DNA of 42,455 nucleotides from Peptostreptococcaceae bacterium (GCA_030532705.1 JAUNKR010000017.1:1-42455), one strand, 5' to 3'; positions 1 to 9,498 are shown, counted from the first letter of the stretch. A program made the numbers and translations. Notes: generated from the letters alone by a model not told the origin.

Positions 1-88
1 TAAAAAGAGTGAACTTTATTTTGCTAAAGTGTTCAACTTGTTATTGCAATTTAGGAATTTATTTCAATTTTTAGAAAAGAGGAAATCG

Positions 89-688
89 ATGGGGCCATTG
101 GATGAAATGAAAAAAACAGAGGGTAGGGGACGAATGGATATCCTATCCATCCCTTGCGATTATGATGGCTATGATATGGTTTTTGAAGAAGGGACGACAG
201 ATCCGCAGGTCTATATCCGGATCAATGAACTGGTTACCAATGGGAATTTTGATATTCGATCGATCGATGAATATGAAAGATTATGTGACAGTCTGGGAGA
301 AGAGGATTTCGACGAGTTTTACGATATGTGGATTGAATCTTTGCTCGAAAAAGGATTTGCTGCTATATTGAATAATGAAGTTGGGATCGTGGAGTTTTTG
401 GATGAGGTCGATCGCATATTGTATAGTATCGGCTCCGGTAAAAAAATCGATCCTGAGGCGATCAGTAAAAAATACTATGAAGAACTGCAGAATTACAGCT
501 TCAAAGGAGCACCGATCATCGGTAATTTCAACTACGAAGTATTGGAGACGAATGTTGCAGCGGAGGCGCTACGAGAGATCGGATATGAGCTCATCTGCTT
601 CTTCAATGGATTCGACAATGATATTAAGGCGCTGATCCCGATCGAAAAGATCGACGAACTAAAACAGCTCGAAGCAAGCATCAAATAA
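89..688 (+). CDS. hypothetical acidic protein
   Basis: A 199-residue protein that I do not recognise. The frame is open from 29, but ATG at 89 is preferred because an AGAGG box sits about six bases upstream; a further in-frame ATG at 134 (MDILSIPCDYDGYD) is also possible. The protein is rich in Asp and Glu, has no signal peptide or membrane segment and should be a soluble cytoplasmic protein. The C-terminal half (from about residue 115) contains GAPIIGNFNYEVLETN and ends in a Lys-rich helix. There is no recognisable catalytic motif. It stands alone: the next gene is convergent and a terminator separates them. Small acidic orphan proteins of this size include immunity-type proteins, but nothing here proves that role. 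Confidence 0.65.
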   Translation: MGPLDEMKKTEGRGRMDILSIPCDYDGYDMVFEEGTTDPQVYIRINELVTNGNFDIRSIDEYERLCDSLGEEDFDEFYDMWIESLLEKGFAAILNNEVGIVEFLDEVDRILYSIGSGKKIDPEAISKKYYEELQNYSFKGAPIIGNFNYEVLETNVAAEALREIGYELICFFNGFDNDIKALIPIEKIDELKQLEASIK

Positions 689-970
689 AGAAGTTATCGA
701 GGTCAAAGAATGAACAACAAAGGGGGCTGCCGAGAGCATCCTCTTTTTGCAGTGCCGAGAAAGCGGATCTTCCGATCCTTGTCGATCTTGGCTGCTGTCA
801 TCCTATACTGACCCTGCCGATCCGATCACAGATCAAGCTTGATGCGGATAAAAAGACAGGATGATCAAAGGATCGAGGATGTATTTCGGATCGAGATCAG
901 CGTTTTGAAATAGGAGCAGGATGACTTAGAAGGATAGTAAAAATTTTTTGGTGAGGATCACCACAATAAC
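689..970. other. gene-free interval
   Basis: No supported gene is seen in this stretch of about 280 bases. It is rich in GATC and has stop codons in all frames. The only structure I can support is the terminator at its right end. Confidence 0.5.
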
Positions 971-996
971 AAAGACCCCGATGAAGGGGTCTTTTT
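971..996. terminator. bidirectional intrinsic terminator
   Basis: A perfect nine-base-pair stem AAAGACCCC / GGGGTCTTT with loop GATGAA. It is followed by T-rich sequence on the plus strand and CTTTGTTATTG on the minus strand. It lies about ten bases beyond the stop of the minus-strand adhesin gene and at the end of the interval downstream of the plus-strand gene ending at 688, so it can serve both convergent genes. Confidence 0.85.
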
Positions 997-1004
997 CAAT
1001 ATCT

Positions 1005-4000
1005 TTATTTTCGATCTCTTTTGGATTCTACAAACTCGGAAAGTAGGACGATTAAAAGGATACATGCTCCGAATACATTACCGAGATAAGTAACAGATAT
1101 TTCGCCCGAGCCGGTTTTCGGTGATGCACTGATCATACCGGGACTCACTTTTCCTTGAAGTTCTTTTTGCTTTTTTACCTCTTTTTCAAGATGACTGAAC
1201 GGCGTTTCATCATCAAAGATCAATTCGCCGTTTGGCCCCACACCGATCACTCGCCTTCCTTCGTAGTATTCCGGGTAGGAGTCAGGTGTATAACGCTTTT
1301 GTTGCTCACTACCCTTTACGATACCGGGATTTTGTGTCGGAGTTTCCGTTTTTTTATCTTCTTGCTTTTTACCCTCTGTTGTTCTGTCCTCCTGTTTCTT
1401 GTCAGTTTGTTCAACTTTTTGCGGATCCGATTTGGAGACGGGGTCCGGTCTTGTGTCGACAGAAGAACTGTTGATGACGGCAAGATCCTGTGGGAAGGTT
1501 TCTGTTTTTTTCTCCACGATATGGTTATCTTTTGAAGACTTCGGTTCAGTTGAAGAATGCTCGCCCACAGAAATGGTACTTCCATCAGAAATCGTCGACG
1601 CAGACTTTTTATTTTTAAATTTAATGATCGGACCGGCAAGTGTTTGGCCGCTAAAATCTTCCGTTACGGTAGTTGTTAATGCACCATGCTTTCCTGAAGC
1701 TACTGTGATGGTATAAGTTTTATTGGAAAGCTCATAACCTTTTGGCGGAGCAATTTCTTTTAAAGTATAGTCTCCTTGCTCAAGTGAAGTGAAGATCAGT
1801 TCGCCTCGCTCGTTTGTAGCACCATCTTTTATTTTTATATCAGTTCCTTTCGTATAGAGGGCAAATTGTGCATTGGATAGTACTTGATTTGTGTCCGCAT
1901 CGACTTTGACAATCTGTACGCTATGAAGATCAGACAGCCATGCTGAGATGCTGAAGTTTGCATCGATCACATAGGAAGCTGAATCAAATCGATAACGCTC
2001 ACCATCCACAAAAAGCGTTGCTTGATTGGTGATCGGTCGATTCGCCCTAGCTTTTGAGGAGTAAGGGGTAAAGTATTCGATGATGTAAGCTTTACTCGGA
2101 TCTTTCGGCGTAAAGATCAATTTGCCGTGCCCTCTTTCCGCTTCGTACTTTACATCCAATGTGTTTGGAGAAAAGGTATTATTGTCAAAGCTGTATTTAT
2201 CTCCATCCGGGCGGATGTTCTGCGCTATGATTTTGACCTTTGATCGATCTTTTTCATTAGGATCTGTCGAAATCATCGGTTGTCCATCTATACCGAGTGG
2301 CAGCTGAACGGCTTCCGGCAGGATATCGGTGATCGTGATATTATCCGAAGCGGAGATGAGATAAGGTTTATATTCGATCCTCCAGCGGAGAATATTGTTC
2401 ACTTCTTCTACTTTTTTATCAAAAAATGTAGGATAGATGGTCGTGTTTCGGCTGTAGGTTGGCTCGCTATTTGGTGTTCGAGCACTATCCAGATCATTTG
2501 CAGTATAGAAATAGGAGTTGTTGACAATGCTTGCAAAGCTTGTCGGATCAGGATCTTTCCACTGCTTGAGATATTTTTCGTATTGTGCATCGGTAAGCTT
2601 TGTTCTTAGAATGATGACATAGGGCTTATCGAGTTTTTTGAACATGAATTTGATATTGTTTTGGTCGATCTTTGTCTCGATCTCATGGTCCAAAATTTCT
2701 GTTTTTGTCAACGGAGTTGTATTATTATGGACCAGACTGTCAATCCCTGCATTGTTTTTATGTCCGACATAGATCTTGTATGGAACATTCTCATTCGGGA
2801 AATTGATAAACTCAAGTTCGGAAGGCAGAATGTCTTCGACGATGATCGGAGAAAGCGGACCATCGATCGTTTCATATTTTGTAAAGTCCGCATTGCCGGC
2901 ATTGACGCTTAGCCGATAGAAGATCTCTCCGGTTCGATGGTTATAAGTTGCGGCGATCTCCGGCTGATTGTCCGGTTGCAAGTTTTCGGCATTTGAATGA
3001 TTTGGATCCAAAGCGGATTTGTAAAGAATGCTGTTTTGGAATTCTCCGCCGGCTTCGGCAACGGAAATGATATCATTGTCTTTATATAAAAAGGCGCTAT
3101 TGTTGATCCTCATTCCCCAGTTGCTAAAGATCGCCTGATGGCTCAATACTTTCGTTTTATAGGAAATTACTTTTTTTCCATGGATCTTTGGCAGATCTTT
3201 TGCCGGGATCTTTATCAAATCGGCTACGACTTTGTTGTCTTTCGTGATTTTGGTCACATAGCTTGGGTCGAGCCCGCTGTCATATTTTTGATGTTCGGAG
3301 GCGATGATATTCGGCGGGATAATATTTTTATTATCTGCATTCTTGATCAGCCGGTCTTCTCCATAGACTAAGAGGTCATAGATATAATATTCCCCATTGC
3401 TTGGGACTTGATCCAGCTCGATCTGCCACTCTAAAGTGCCTGCTCTGAGATCGGCGTCAAACTTGATCGATTTATTGCTATAATCCTGCGGTTTGCTTTT
3501 TTCATCCGCAGGGATCATCTTCTTGATAAAATCAATATCTCCTTTGGTATTGATCTGACTGAATGCTTGCTGTACCGGAAAGTTTGTGATGCTCATAGAT
3601 TCAAGTTCAGCAGTATTGGTGTAAAGTCCATCGTATGGATAAGAGGAAATGATCGTAAGGATGATCTTATCTTTTACATCATTGATTTGGATCTCGAATC
3701 CATTTTTGTTTTTGATCCGGTCGCCGATGTCATGGATTGTCGGGTCATCACCGATCCGATAGCTGCCGGACACAAATTTTTGTTCCAGATTCAAATAATC
3801 TTTCACTTTGATATTACCAAGATCTGCTTTGGGCTCGTTGATCTCGATCGTCCATAAGATCTGTTTGTTTGTCGGATCCGCTGTTCCGCTTTTTGTGATC
3901 CATTGGCGTGGAGGGATCGGCAAAGATGCCTGTGCTTCAGCGACCGTATCGCTCAAAGCTGTTTTTAAATAAGCTGTGTTTTGGACCTCTTTTAAATCAA

Positions 4001-4874
4001 AGTTTTGAAAATAATTCTTGATCTTTGTTTCAAAGGTCAATTTTTGTGATATCCTGTCGTCAAAAGTATATTCGATGACCGTGTCATTTTTCTTGAATCC
4101 GGTTTGCGGAGCGATCCCATCGATCCCATTATCATAGATCTTAAAAGAATTCTCCACATAGGCGCCTACCTTGTTGAGATCATCTACAAATCGGATGTCC
4201 TTAAGGCTTCCTTTGGTCGCTTCGGCCTGAACTGTCCATCGGATGGTACCTTTTGCGGTGACCTCACCACTTTTGGTTAATGTGTATTCCGATTGTGAAT
4301 GTGGCAGTACGGTAAAATTTTGTTTTGCTAAAGATGCTTCGATGCTGTCTCCCTGTACTTTTTTGTTGTAAGACAATGAAATGGTAGCCACAACAGGCAC
4401 ATTATCTACAGAAAAATTTGAAAGATCGATGGTATCATCAAAATCGATCGTCAAGGAGAGCTGATCTTTGCCGTCGATTGTTTTGGTGGCAAAAGTTCCG
4501 ATGGCGATTTTACTGTCTCTATAGTTAATATCGATACTTTCGGTACCTGAGATTACAAAGTCTTCACTCAATATTAGATGAACGATATCTTTGGGTTGAA
4601 CACGCTGATCTTCAGGAATATCCGATTTTGTATTTAGAAAGAATTTCAGTGTAAAATCCACTCTTTCGCCTGCACGGATTTCGGGATTGGACAGAACGGT
4701 ATTTACTGTATAGAGTCCTCCGACAACCGCTTCTTCACCCCAAATTTTTCCGGACAAGTCAGGATCGGCAACGTTGTTGATTGCGAAAGAAAAATTTGGT
4801 GGCAACAGAAAATTGCAAACGATCAATATGCTTGCGGCAAGACAGACTAAGGCTGTCTTAACTTTTGAATTCAT
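1005..4874 (-). CDS. sortase-anchored MSCRAMM-like surface adhesin with SpaA/Cna-B domain
   Basis: A 1289-residue cell-wall surface protein. Residues 1-31 form a signal peptide (basic start, hydrophobic core, ending SFA). Residues 50-960 hold repeated Ig-like modules, each opening with a tryptophan or tyrosine beta-strand motif: IRWTV (211), ILWTI (339), LEWQI (481), IFYRL (651), LRWRI (829). This layout resembles the isopeptide-forming fimbrial/collagen-binding adhesin class. Residues 985-1060 are a SpaA/Cna-B prealbumin-like domain (VKVDADTN, then TLKEIAPPKGY). A Lys/Glu/Thr-rich wall-spanning linker covers 1090-1200. The C-terminus has SPKTG (1251-1255), a hydrophobic helix and a basic RDRK tail: a sortase signal with Ser in place of the usual Leu. 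ATG is preceded by GGAGG. No sortase gene is in the window. Role inferred: adhesion or matrix contact. Confidence 0.85.
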   Translation of the reverse strand: MNSKVKTALVCLAASILIVCNFLLPPNFSFAINNVADPDLSGKIWGEEAVVGGLYTVNTVLSNPEIRAGERVDFTLKFFLNTKSDIPEDQRVQPKDIVHLILSEDFVISGTESIDINYRDSKIAIGTFATKTIDGKDQLSLTIDFDDTIDLSNFSVDNVPVVATISLSYNKKVQGDSIEASLAKQNFTVLPHSQSEYTLTKSGEVTAKGTIRWTVQAEATKGSLKDIRFVDDLNKVGAYVENSFKIYDNGIDGIAPQTGFKKNDTVIEYTFDDRISQKLTFETKIKNYFQNFDLKEVQNTAYLKTALSDTVAEAQASLPIPPRQWITKSGTADPTNKQILWTIEINEPKADLGNIKVKDYLNLEQKFVSGSYRIGDDPTIHDIGDRIKNKNGFEIQINDVKDKIILTIISSYPYDGLYTNTAELESMSITNFPVQQAFSQINTKGDIDFIKKMIPADEKSKPQDYSNKSIKFDADLRAGTLEWQIELDQVPSNGEYYIYDLLVYGEDRLIKNADNKNIIPPNIIASEHQKYDSGLDPSYVTKITKDNKVVADLIKIPAKDLPKIHGKKVISYKTKVLSHQAIFSNWGMRINNSAFLYKDNDIISVAEAGGEFQNSILYKSALDPNHSNAENLQPDNQPEIAATYNHRTGEIFYRLSVNAGNADFTKYETIDGPLSPIIVEDILPSELEFINFPNENVPYKIYVGHKNNAGIDSLVHNNTTPLTKTEILDHEIETKIDQNNIKFMFKKLDKPYVIILRTKLTDAQYEKYLKQWKDPDPTSFASIVNNSYFYTANDLDSARTPNSEPTYSRNTTIYPTFFDKKVEEVNNILRWRIEYKPYLISASDNITITDILPEAVQLPLGIDGQPMISTDPNEKDRSKVKIIAQNIRPDGDKYSFDNNTFSPNTLDVKYEAERGHGKLIFTPKDPSKAYIIEYFTPYSSKARANRPITNQATLFVDGERYRFDSASYVIDANFSISAWLSDLHSVQIVKVDADTNQVLSNAQFALYTKGTDIKIKDGATNERGELIFTSLEQGDYTLKEIAPPKGYELSNKTYTITVASGKHGALTTTVTEDFSGQTLAGPIIKFKNKKSASTISDGSTISVGEHSSTEPKSSKDNHIVEKKTETFPQDLAVINSSSVDTRPDPVSKSDPQKVEQTDKKQEDRTTEGKKQEDKKTETPTQNPGIVKGSEQQKRYTPDSYPEYYEGRRVIGVGPNGELIFDDETPFSHLEKEVKKQKELQGKVSPGMISASPKTGSGEISVTYLGNVFGACILLIVLLSEFVESKRDRK

Positions 4875-5364
4875 TTTTTACCTCCATCTACTATAAATAA
4901 AGTATAATAAGTCTCTCAAATATATCGAAATTTAGATCGAATTTGATAATAGATCAGAAAAAGATATATTTTGGAAATGATTAAATAGACAAAAAAAGGT
5001 GATGAAGACACATCGAAATTATGGAGTAAGTATAGGTATTTCATGCAAATCGCTTTTACGGTTTATATAAGGATACTTATTGGACAATTTTACTTTGAAA
5101 ACTGCTTCTGCACAGATCAAATGATAAGAGAGCAGAGTTTTATGGAATCAGCTGTAATTGGCGATATGATCGGCAAATCAGAAATTTGTATTTATAAAAA
5201 AATTGAATAGATCGATTAAAAACTTTAATAAGAGGGGGAAATAGAATATGTTACAATAGATAGAGACTTTGCAACTTGAAGGATAAGACATTTTTAGATG
5301 AAGGAAATTTCATTGAAAAAGAAGGGGCAGAGGAGTGTATGAGAAAAAGAGGGGAGCCTTGGAA
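4875..5364. other. gene-free AT-rich interval between divergent genes
   Basis: About 490 AT-rich bases separate the adhesin gene (minus) from the TVP38 gene (plus). No open frame with a ribosome site was found. It should hold both promoters; on the plus strand TGT-TACAAT (5249-5257) is an extended -10 candidate without a good -35 box. Confidence 0.5.
5249..5257 (+). promoter_or_regulatory. candidate extended -10 promoter for the TVP38 gene
   Basis: TG-T-TACAAT matches an extended -10 element about 108 bases before the chosen start. The region 17 bases further upstream does not resemble TTGACA, so this is tentative. Confidence 0.3.
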
Positions 5365-6069
5365 ATGAGTAAAAATAAAAATACGGGGAAGTTGAAATTT
5401 TTTGTAGCGCTGGGAGTGATCGCAGTAGCGGTGGGGTTATATCTTTTTGTCCCAAGTGTCAATCAGTTCATCAAGACGATCGTGGCGATGTTTGCAACAG
5501 GTGATTTTGAAAAGGTAAGAGAGTTTGTGGCATCCTATGGGAAGTATGCGATGGCAGTATCTTTTCTCTTGATGGTCTTGCAATCTGTTATGGCACCATT
5601 GCCTGCATTTTTGATCACTTTTGCCAATGCCAATCTTTTCGGTTGGTGGCAGGGAGCGATCCTATCCTGGTCAAGTGCGATGGTGGGAGCGATGTTGTGT
5701 TTTATTTTGGCGCGTTGGTTGGGGCGTGATTTTGTTGAACGTTTGACCAGCAAGAGCGGATTAAAGCAGGTCGATGATTTCTTTGAAAAGCATGGGAAGC
5801 AGTCGATTTTGATTGCCCGATTGCTTCCTTTTATTTCTTTTGATATCGTCAGTTATGCAGCAGGACTTACATCGATGGGTTTTTGGGGCTTTGTTGTGGC
5901 GACCGGATTGGGACAGCTTCCGGCAACGTTGATCTATTCTTACGTGGGCGGGATGCTCACCGGAGGAGCGAAGCTGTTTGTGATGGGACTGTTGATCCTG
6001 TTTGCGTTGACAGCGTTGATATTTTTGATGAAAGCAGTGTATAATGAAAGACGAGGGTCGTCGCGTTAG
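5365..6069 (+). CDS. TVP38/TMEM64 (VTT domain) membrane protein
   Basis: A 234-residue integral membrane protein of the TVP38/TMEM64/SNARE-associated family, to which E. coli YdjX and YdjZ belong. About six hydrophobic segments are visible. The family core is clear: LPAFLITFANANLFGWWQG, then a conserved Phe-Gly/Leu-Gly pattern and RLLPFISFDIVSYAAGLTSM. ATG at 5365 is chosen because AGAGGGGAG lies eight bases upstream; a GTG ten codons earlier abuts its own AGAGGA with no spacing. The gene opens the plus-strand ynj-like cluster. Its last codons (Gly-Ser-Ser-Arg-stop) lie inside the first copy of the repeat element starting at 6055, so the tail may have been supplied by the repeat. The transported molecule is not deducible. 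Confidence 0.85.
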   Translation: MSKNKNTGKLKFFVALGVIAVAVGLYLFVPSVNQFIKTIVAMFATGDFEKVREFVASYGKYAMAVSFLLMVLQSVMAPLPAFLITFANANLFGWWQGAILSWSSAMVGAMLCFILARWLGRDFVERLTSKSGLKQVDDFFEKHGKQSILIARLLPFISFDIVSYAAGLTSMGFWGFVVATGLGQLPATLIYSYVGGMLTGGAKLFVMGLLILFALTALIFLMKAVYNERRGSSR

Positions 6070-6285
6070 TTTTTGGTCGAGGCGGCTCAAGAATTGGTCG
6101 CTTATGCCACACGCTACAAGTCAAAAAATTAGACCTCGCCGGTCAATAGCCGGCTCGAAATTTTTTAAGAGCGACTTGTGCGCTTAGCGGGAAGCGAACG
6201 AAATTCTTTCACAAGCTCGCCCGTCAATAACGCTCCTTAAACGGAGAGTGAATCGGAAGAAATGCTAGGGCATTTCAAATTAGTA
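6055..6285 (+). repeat. structured repeat element, copy 1 (full unit)
   Basis: A 231-bp unit that begins in the last codons of the TVP38 gene. Its opening 28 bases recur at 6286. It shares a mosaic of conserved blocks with the 234-bp unit at 12374: a CGGCTCAA block, an AAAAAAT...ATTTTTT outer stem (6123-6130 with 6168-6176) enclosing GCCGG/CCGGC (6138-6154), a GCGACTTGTG ... CACAAGCTCGC pair, and a terminal hairpin GAAATGC-TAGG-GCATTTC (6259-6276). The matching terminal hairpin in the other copy is GGAATGC/GCATTCC, a compensated base-pair change. See also the entries at 6286 and 12374. Confidence 0.75.
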
Positions 6286-6361
6286 GGGTCGTCGCGTTAG
6301 TTTTTGGTCGAGACGGAAGAATGCTAGGGCATTTCAAATTAGTAGGGTCGTCGCGTTAGTT
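6286..6361 (+). repeat. deleted mini-unit and terminal partial unit of the repeat
   Basis: The start of the unit is repeated at 6286 and again at 6345. The 59-bp piece from 6286 to 6344 joins the first 28 bases of the unit to its last hairpin (ATGC-TAGG-GCAT), so it looks like an internal deletion derivative. The piece from 6345 is only the first 16 bases or so of another unit and runs into unrelated sequence before the substrate-binding protein gene. Confidence 0.75.
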
Positions 6362-6479
6362 CCGGTGATGCGACCTCGAGAATAGGTAGGCTCGCATTGA
6401 TTTTGGGGGAGATGTCCTTTGGGAACAGGGATAGAAAGCTTTTGCTTTTGGATCAATATTTTTAGAAAAGGAGAATCAA

Positions 6480-7865
6480 ATGAAGAAGTATTTAAGTTTG
6501 TTATGTGCTGCTCTTATGGTAGCAGTTCTTGTTGGATGCGGAGAAACTTCACAGTCGCAGGGTGGAAATACTTCTCCGGAACAATCGCCACCGACGATGG
6601 GGATGGTTTCGGAGCTTAGCAAGGAGGAGATCCTCGGTGCGAAGGATGGTCAGGTCGTTAAGAAGGGTGCAGACGGTAAGGATGTGTTCTATACTTTCAA
6701 TCCGATCTTGTCGGAGGATTTTGATAAGCTGGTAGAGAAGGCAAAAGGCACGGAGGTCAGTTTTTACGGATGGGGTGGAGATGAAGATCTCAACAACTGG
6801 CTGGATAATTATTATGCTCCTCGAATGAAGGAAAAATATGATATCACGATCAAGCGTGTACCGATGGGTATTGAAGACATCCTAAGTCAAATGACAGGCG
6901 AATTGCAAGCGGGCGGTATAAAACCGGTCAATGAGAACGATGTTTCGGGAACGATCGATATGATCTGGGTGAATGGTGAAAACTTTGCAACAGCATCAGA
7001 AAGCAATATGCTTTTGGATTATTATGCGTGGAAAGCACCGAACTTGGAAAAATATATGAAAGCGGACTCGGATAAGGTGAATTTTGACTTCGGTTTCCCG
7101 ATCCGGGGAAGAGAGATCCCTTATGGCGAGGCGCAACTTGTAATGTACAGTGATTCAGCAATCGATGCACAGCTTCCGAAAAGCACGGCGGAGCTGATGG
7201 AATTTGCAAAAAAACATCCGGGCAAAGTGACTTATCCTGCGCTGCCGGATTTTACAGGATCCGCTTTTGTACGAAATGTGATCTATGACATCGTCGGGTA
7301 TGAGCAATTCCAGACAATGGAGCCGGATAAAGCGAAAGTGAAAGAAGCGATCCAACCGGCATTGGATTATTTGAAAGAGCTGAATCCATATCTGTGGAAT
7401 GAGGGCAAGACTTTCCCAAGCAGTTCGACACAGATGGAAAATATGTTTGCGGATGGCGAATTGAATTTTGGAATGAGCTATGCGGCATATGGTGTGGCAG
7501 TGAATATTGAGAATCAAAAATTTAAGCCGACAACACAGACATTCCTTTTTGATAAAGGAATGGTAGGAAATACAAACTATATTGCGATCCCGATCAACTC
7601 TCCGAATAAAGCGGGAGCGATCGTTGCGATCAATGAGATGATTTCTCCGGAAGTTCAGGCAGAGCGATTCAAGACTTTGAGAACGCTTCCGGTTGTAGAT
7701 TATGATATGCTGTCTGAGGATCAGCAAAAAGCTTTTGATGCGGTCGACATTGGAAAAGGAGTTCTTCCTCAGGATGAGCTATTGTCAAAAAAACTTCCTG
7801 AAATGCCGGCAAAATTGGTTCCGATCATCGAAGAGATCTGGCTGGAAGAGGTCGTTGGCAAGTAG
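6480..7865 (+). CDS. ynjB: ABC transporter substrate-binding lipoprotein, YnjB family
   Basis: A 461-residue extracellular solute receptor anchored by lipid. The N-terminus is a lipoprotein signal with lipobox LVGC, lipidated Cys20. The body matches the YnjB (COG4134) type, a family related to iron/polyamine/thiamine-class binding proteins; segments such as SFYGWGGDEDLNNWLDNYY, IDMIWVNGENF and NTNYIAIPINSPNKAGA fit periplasmic-binding-protein fold strands. ATG at 6480 has AAGGAGA upstream. The permease gene begins directly after its stop with no gap, so the ABC genes form one transcription unit. The ligand is unknown for this family; the symbol is by similarity to the E. coli gene set, not by experiment. 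Confidence 0.85.
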   Translation: MKKYLSLLCAALMVAVLVGCGETSQSQGGNTSPEQSPPTMGMVSELSKEEILGAKDGQVVKKGADGKDVFYTFNPILSEDFDKLVEKAKGTEVSFYGWGGDEDLNNWLDNYYAPRMKEKYDITIKRVPMGIEDILSQMTGELQAGGIKPVNENDVSGTIDMIWVNGENFATASESNMLLDYYAWKAPNLEKYMKADSDKVNFDFGFPIRGREIPYGEAQLVMYSDSAIDAQLPKSTAELMEFAKKHPGKVTYPALPDFTGSAFVRNVIYDIVGYEQFQTMEPDKAKVKEAIQPALDYLKELNPYLWNEGKTFPSSSTQMENMFADGELNFGMSYAAYGVAVNIENQKFKPTTQTFLFDKGMVGNTNYIAIPINSPNKAGAIVAINEMISPEVQAERFKTLRTLPVVDYDMLSEDQQKAFDAVDIGKGVLPQDELLSKKLPEMPAKLVPIIEEIWLEEVVGK

Positions 7866-8723
7866 ATGAAAAGCAAAAAAATTCCTTATCTGTTGCTCTT
7901 GCCGCAGATCACCCTCAGCGTGATCTTTGTGGCGGGGATACTGAGCGGTCTTGTCCAGAGCTTTGGGATCATGCCATCGCTTGGACTGAAGGAGCCGACT
8001 TTACAATATTATAGGGATTTGCTGACAAGGGAGGACCTGCTGTCCTCCCTGTTTTTTAGTATCCACATTTCGCTGACATCCTCGCTGATCGCGGTGGTGC
8101 TTGGCGTTTTTTTCTGTGCGTTGCTCGTCCAACTCAAGCAGACCAAGGGGATCGTGATGCGGATCGTTCAGCTTCCGATTGTCGTTCCTCATGTTGTAGT
8201 GGCATTTTTTGTGATCCACTTTCTTTCGCAAAACGGTCTGATAGCAAGATTGATGTATCATTTCGGATGGATCGACGCTCAGAGCGCATTTCCGCTTCTG
8301 GTGTTTGATCGTGGGGGGATCGGCGTGATCATCGGTTACCTTTGGAAAGAAACGCCCTTTATCGTCTATTTTGTGATCGCATTGATGGCAAGCATCGATG
8401 AAAGTTTGGGAGAGGCGGCGATCAATCTCGGGGCGAGCCGGATCCGAACATTTTTTCGGGTCACCTTACCGCTTTGTCTTCCGACGATCGTAGGCGGATT
8501 TTTGATTATCTTTACCTATTCGCTCGGAGCATATGAGCTCCCATACATCCTCGGGGCGACGGAGCCTAAAGCATTGCCGATCTGGGCATACATCCAATAT
8601 ACGCATCCGGATCTGCTCAATCGGCCTTATGCGATGGCAGTCAACGGGATCATCATCGTGATCTCGATCTTGGCGGTAGGATCGTATTGGCTCGTAAACA
8701 GGAGGTTCCATGAAAAAGTCTAA
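7866..8723 (+). CDS. ABC transporter permease, N-terminal half of YnjC type
   Basis: A 285-residue permease with about six transmembrane helices and the cytoplasmic EAA loop (EAAINLGASRIRTFFRVTLP, near residue 180) that docks on the ATPase. It starts immediately after the stop codon of the substrate-binding protein gene, with only a weak GAGG upstream, suggesting translational coupling. In E. coli YnjC is one long protein with two permease halves; here the halves are separate genes. It overlaps the second permease gene by 14 bases. It should form a heterodimeric membrane pore with that product for import of the ligand caught by the lipoprotein. Confidence 0.88.
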   Translation: MKSKKIPYLLLLPQITLSVIFVAGILSGLVQSFGIMPSLGLKEPTLQYYRDLLTREDLLSSLFFSIHISLTSSLIAVVLGVFFCALLVQLKQTKGIVMRIVQLPIVVPHVVVAFFVIHFLSQNGLIARLMYHFGWIDAQSAFPLLVFDRGGIGVIIGYLWKETPFIVYFVIALMASIDESLGEAAINLGASRIRTFFRVTLPLCLPTIVGGFLIIFTYSLGAYELPYILGATEPKALPIWAYIQYTHPDLLNRPYAMAVNGIIIVISILAVGSYWLVNRRFHEKV

Positions 8724-9498
8724 ATGGATGATGCGGTTCTTTTTGGTAGCGATCCTTTTGCCCGTCTTAAGTCTCCTCCCATGGATCTTTACACAGCGGT
8801 GGCAGTGGCCGGATATTTTGCCCGCGGAGTGGACGATGCGTGGCGTGGAAAGTATTTTTGCGAAAGAAAAAAATTGGGGGACATTGATCGGATCAAGCGT
8901 CTGGCTTTCTACGGTGGTCGCCTTATTGTCGGTGGCGATCGGACTGATGTCTGCTCGAGCGCTGGTGCATTATGATCTGGTGGGCAAAAAACTTATCTAC
9001 GGAGCGATCCTTTTGCCTTTCATCATCCCATCGACGGTATTTGGGATGGGGGGTCAGGTGATGTTTTTGAAGATGGGGCTTGGAAGAAGCTTCCCCGGTG
9101 TGGTGATCGTGCATCTGATCTATTCTTTGCCTTATGCGACCAAACTGCTTTATGACGGGACTAGGAGCTTCGGCCTGTCATTGGAGGAGCAGGCTCGGGT
9201 GCTCGGAGCAAACGGCTGGCAGAGTTTTTGGCGGATCAGCCTGCCATGCCTTGCGCCGGTGATCTTATCGGCACTCAGCATGAGTTTTATCATCTCCTTC
9301 AGTCAATATTTTTTGACCCTGATCATCGGGGGCGGAAAGATCCAAACCTTTACAGTCGTGATGGTGCCTTATCTGCATGGAGGAGAACGCAGTATTTCGG
9401 CGGCATACAGCGTCGTGTTTTTGGGGATCTGCATCCTGGTGTTTACTGTATTTGAGATCTTGGTCGCAAGACTGGTCAAAGAGCGTAGTCTGGATTAG
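8710..9498 (+). CDS. ABC transporter permease, C-terminal half of YnjC type
   Basis: A 262-residue permease with about six membrane segments and an EAA-like loop (EEQARVLGANGWQSFWRISLP). ATG at 8710 has a perfect AGGAGG six bases upstream and lies within the end of the preceding permease gene. Together the two permeases replace the single fused YnjC of E. coli. A 160-base gap follows before the ATPase gene, longer than other gaps in the unit; it contains a short tandem TTCAAGGGA-like repeat near 9590 but no gene. Confidence 0.88.
   Translation: MKKSKWMMRFFLVAILLPVLSLLPWIFTQRWQWPDILPAEWTMRGVESIFAKEKNWGTLIGSSVWLSTVVALLSVAIGLMSARALVHYDLVGKKLIYGAILLPFIIPSTVFGMGGQVMFLKMGLGRSFPGVVIVHLIYSLPYATKLLYDGTRSFGLSLEEQARVLGANGWQSFWRISLPCLAPVILSALSMSFIISFSQYFLTLIIGGGKIQTFTVVMVPYLHGGERSISAAYSVVFLGICILVFTVFEILVARLVKERSLD

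Noticed and set aside
6286-6361. Insertion sequence ends or target-site duplication at the repeat
   Set aside because: There is no transposase, and the flanking repeats are 28-40 bases long and different at each locus, too long for usual target duplications.
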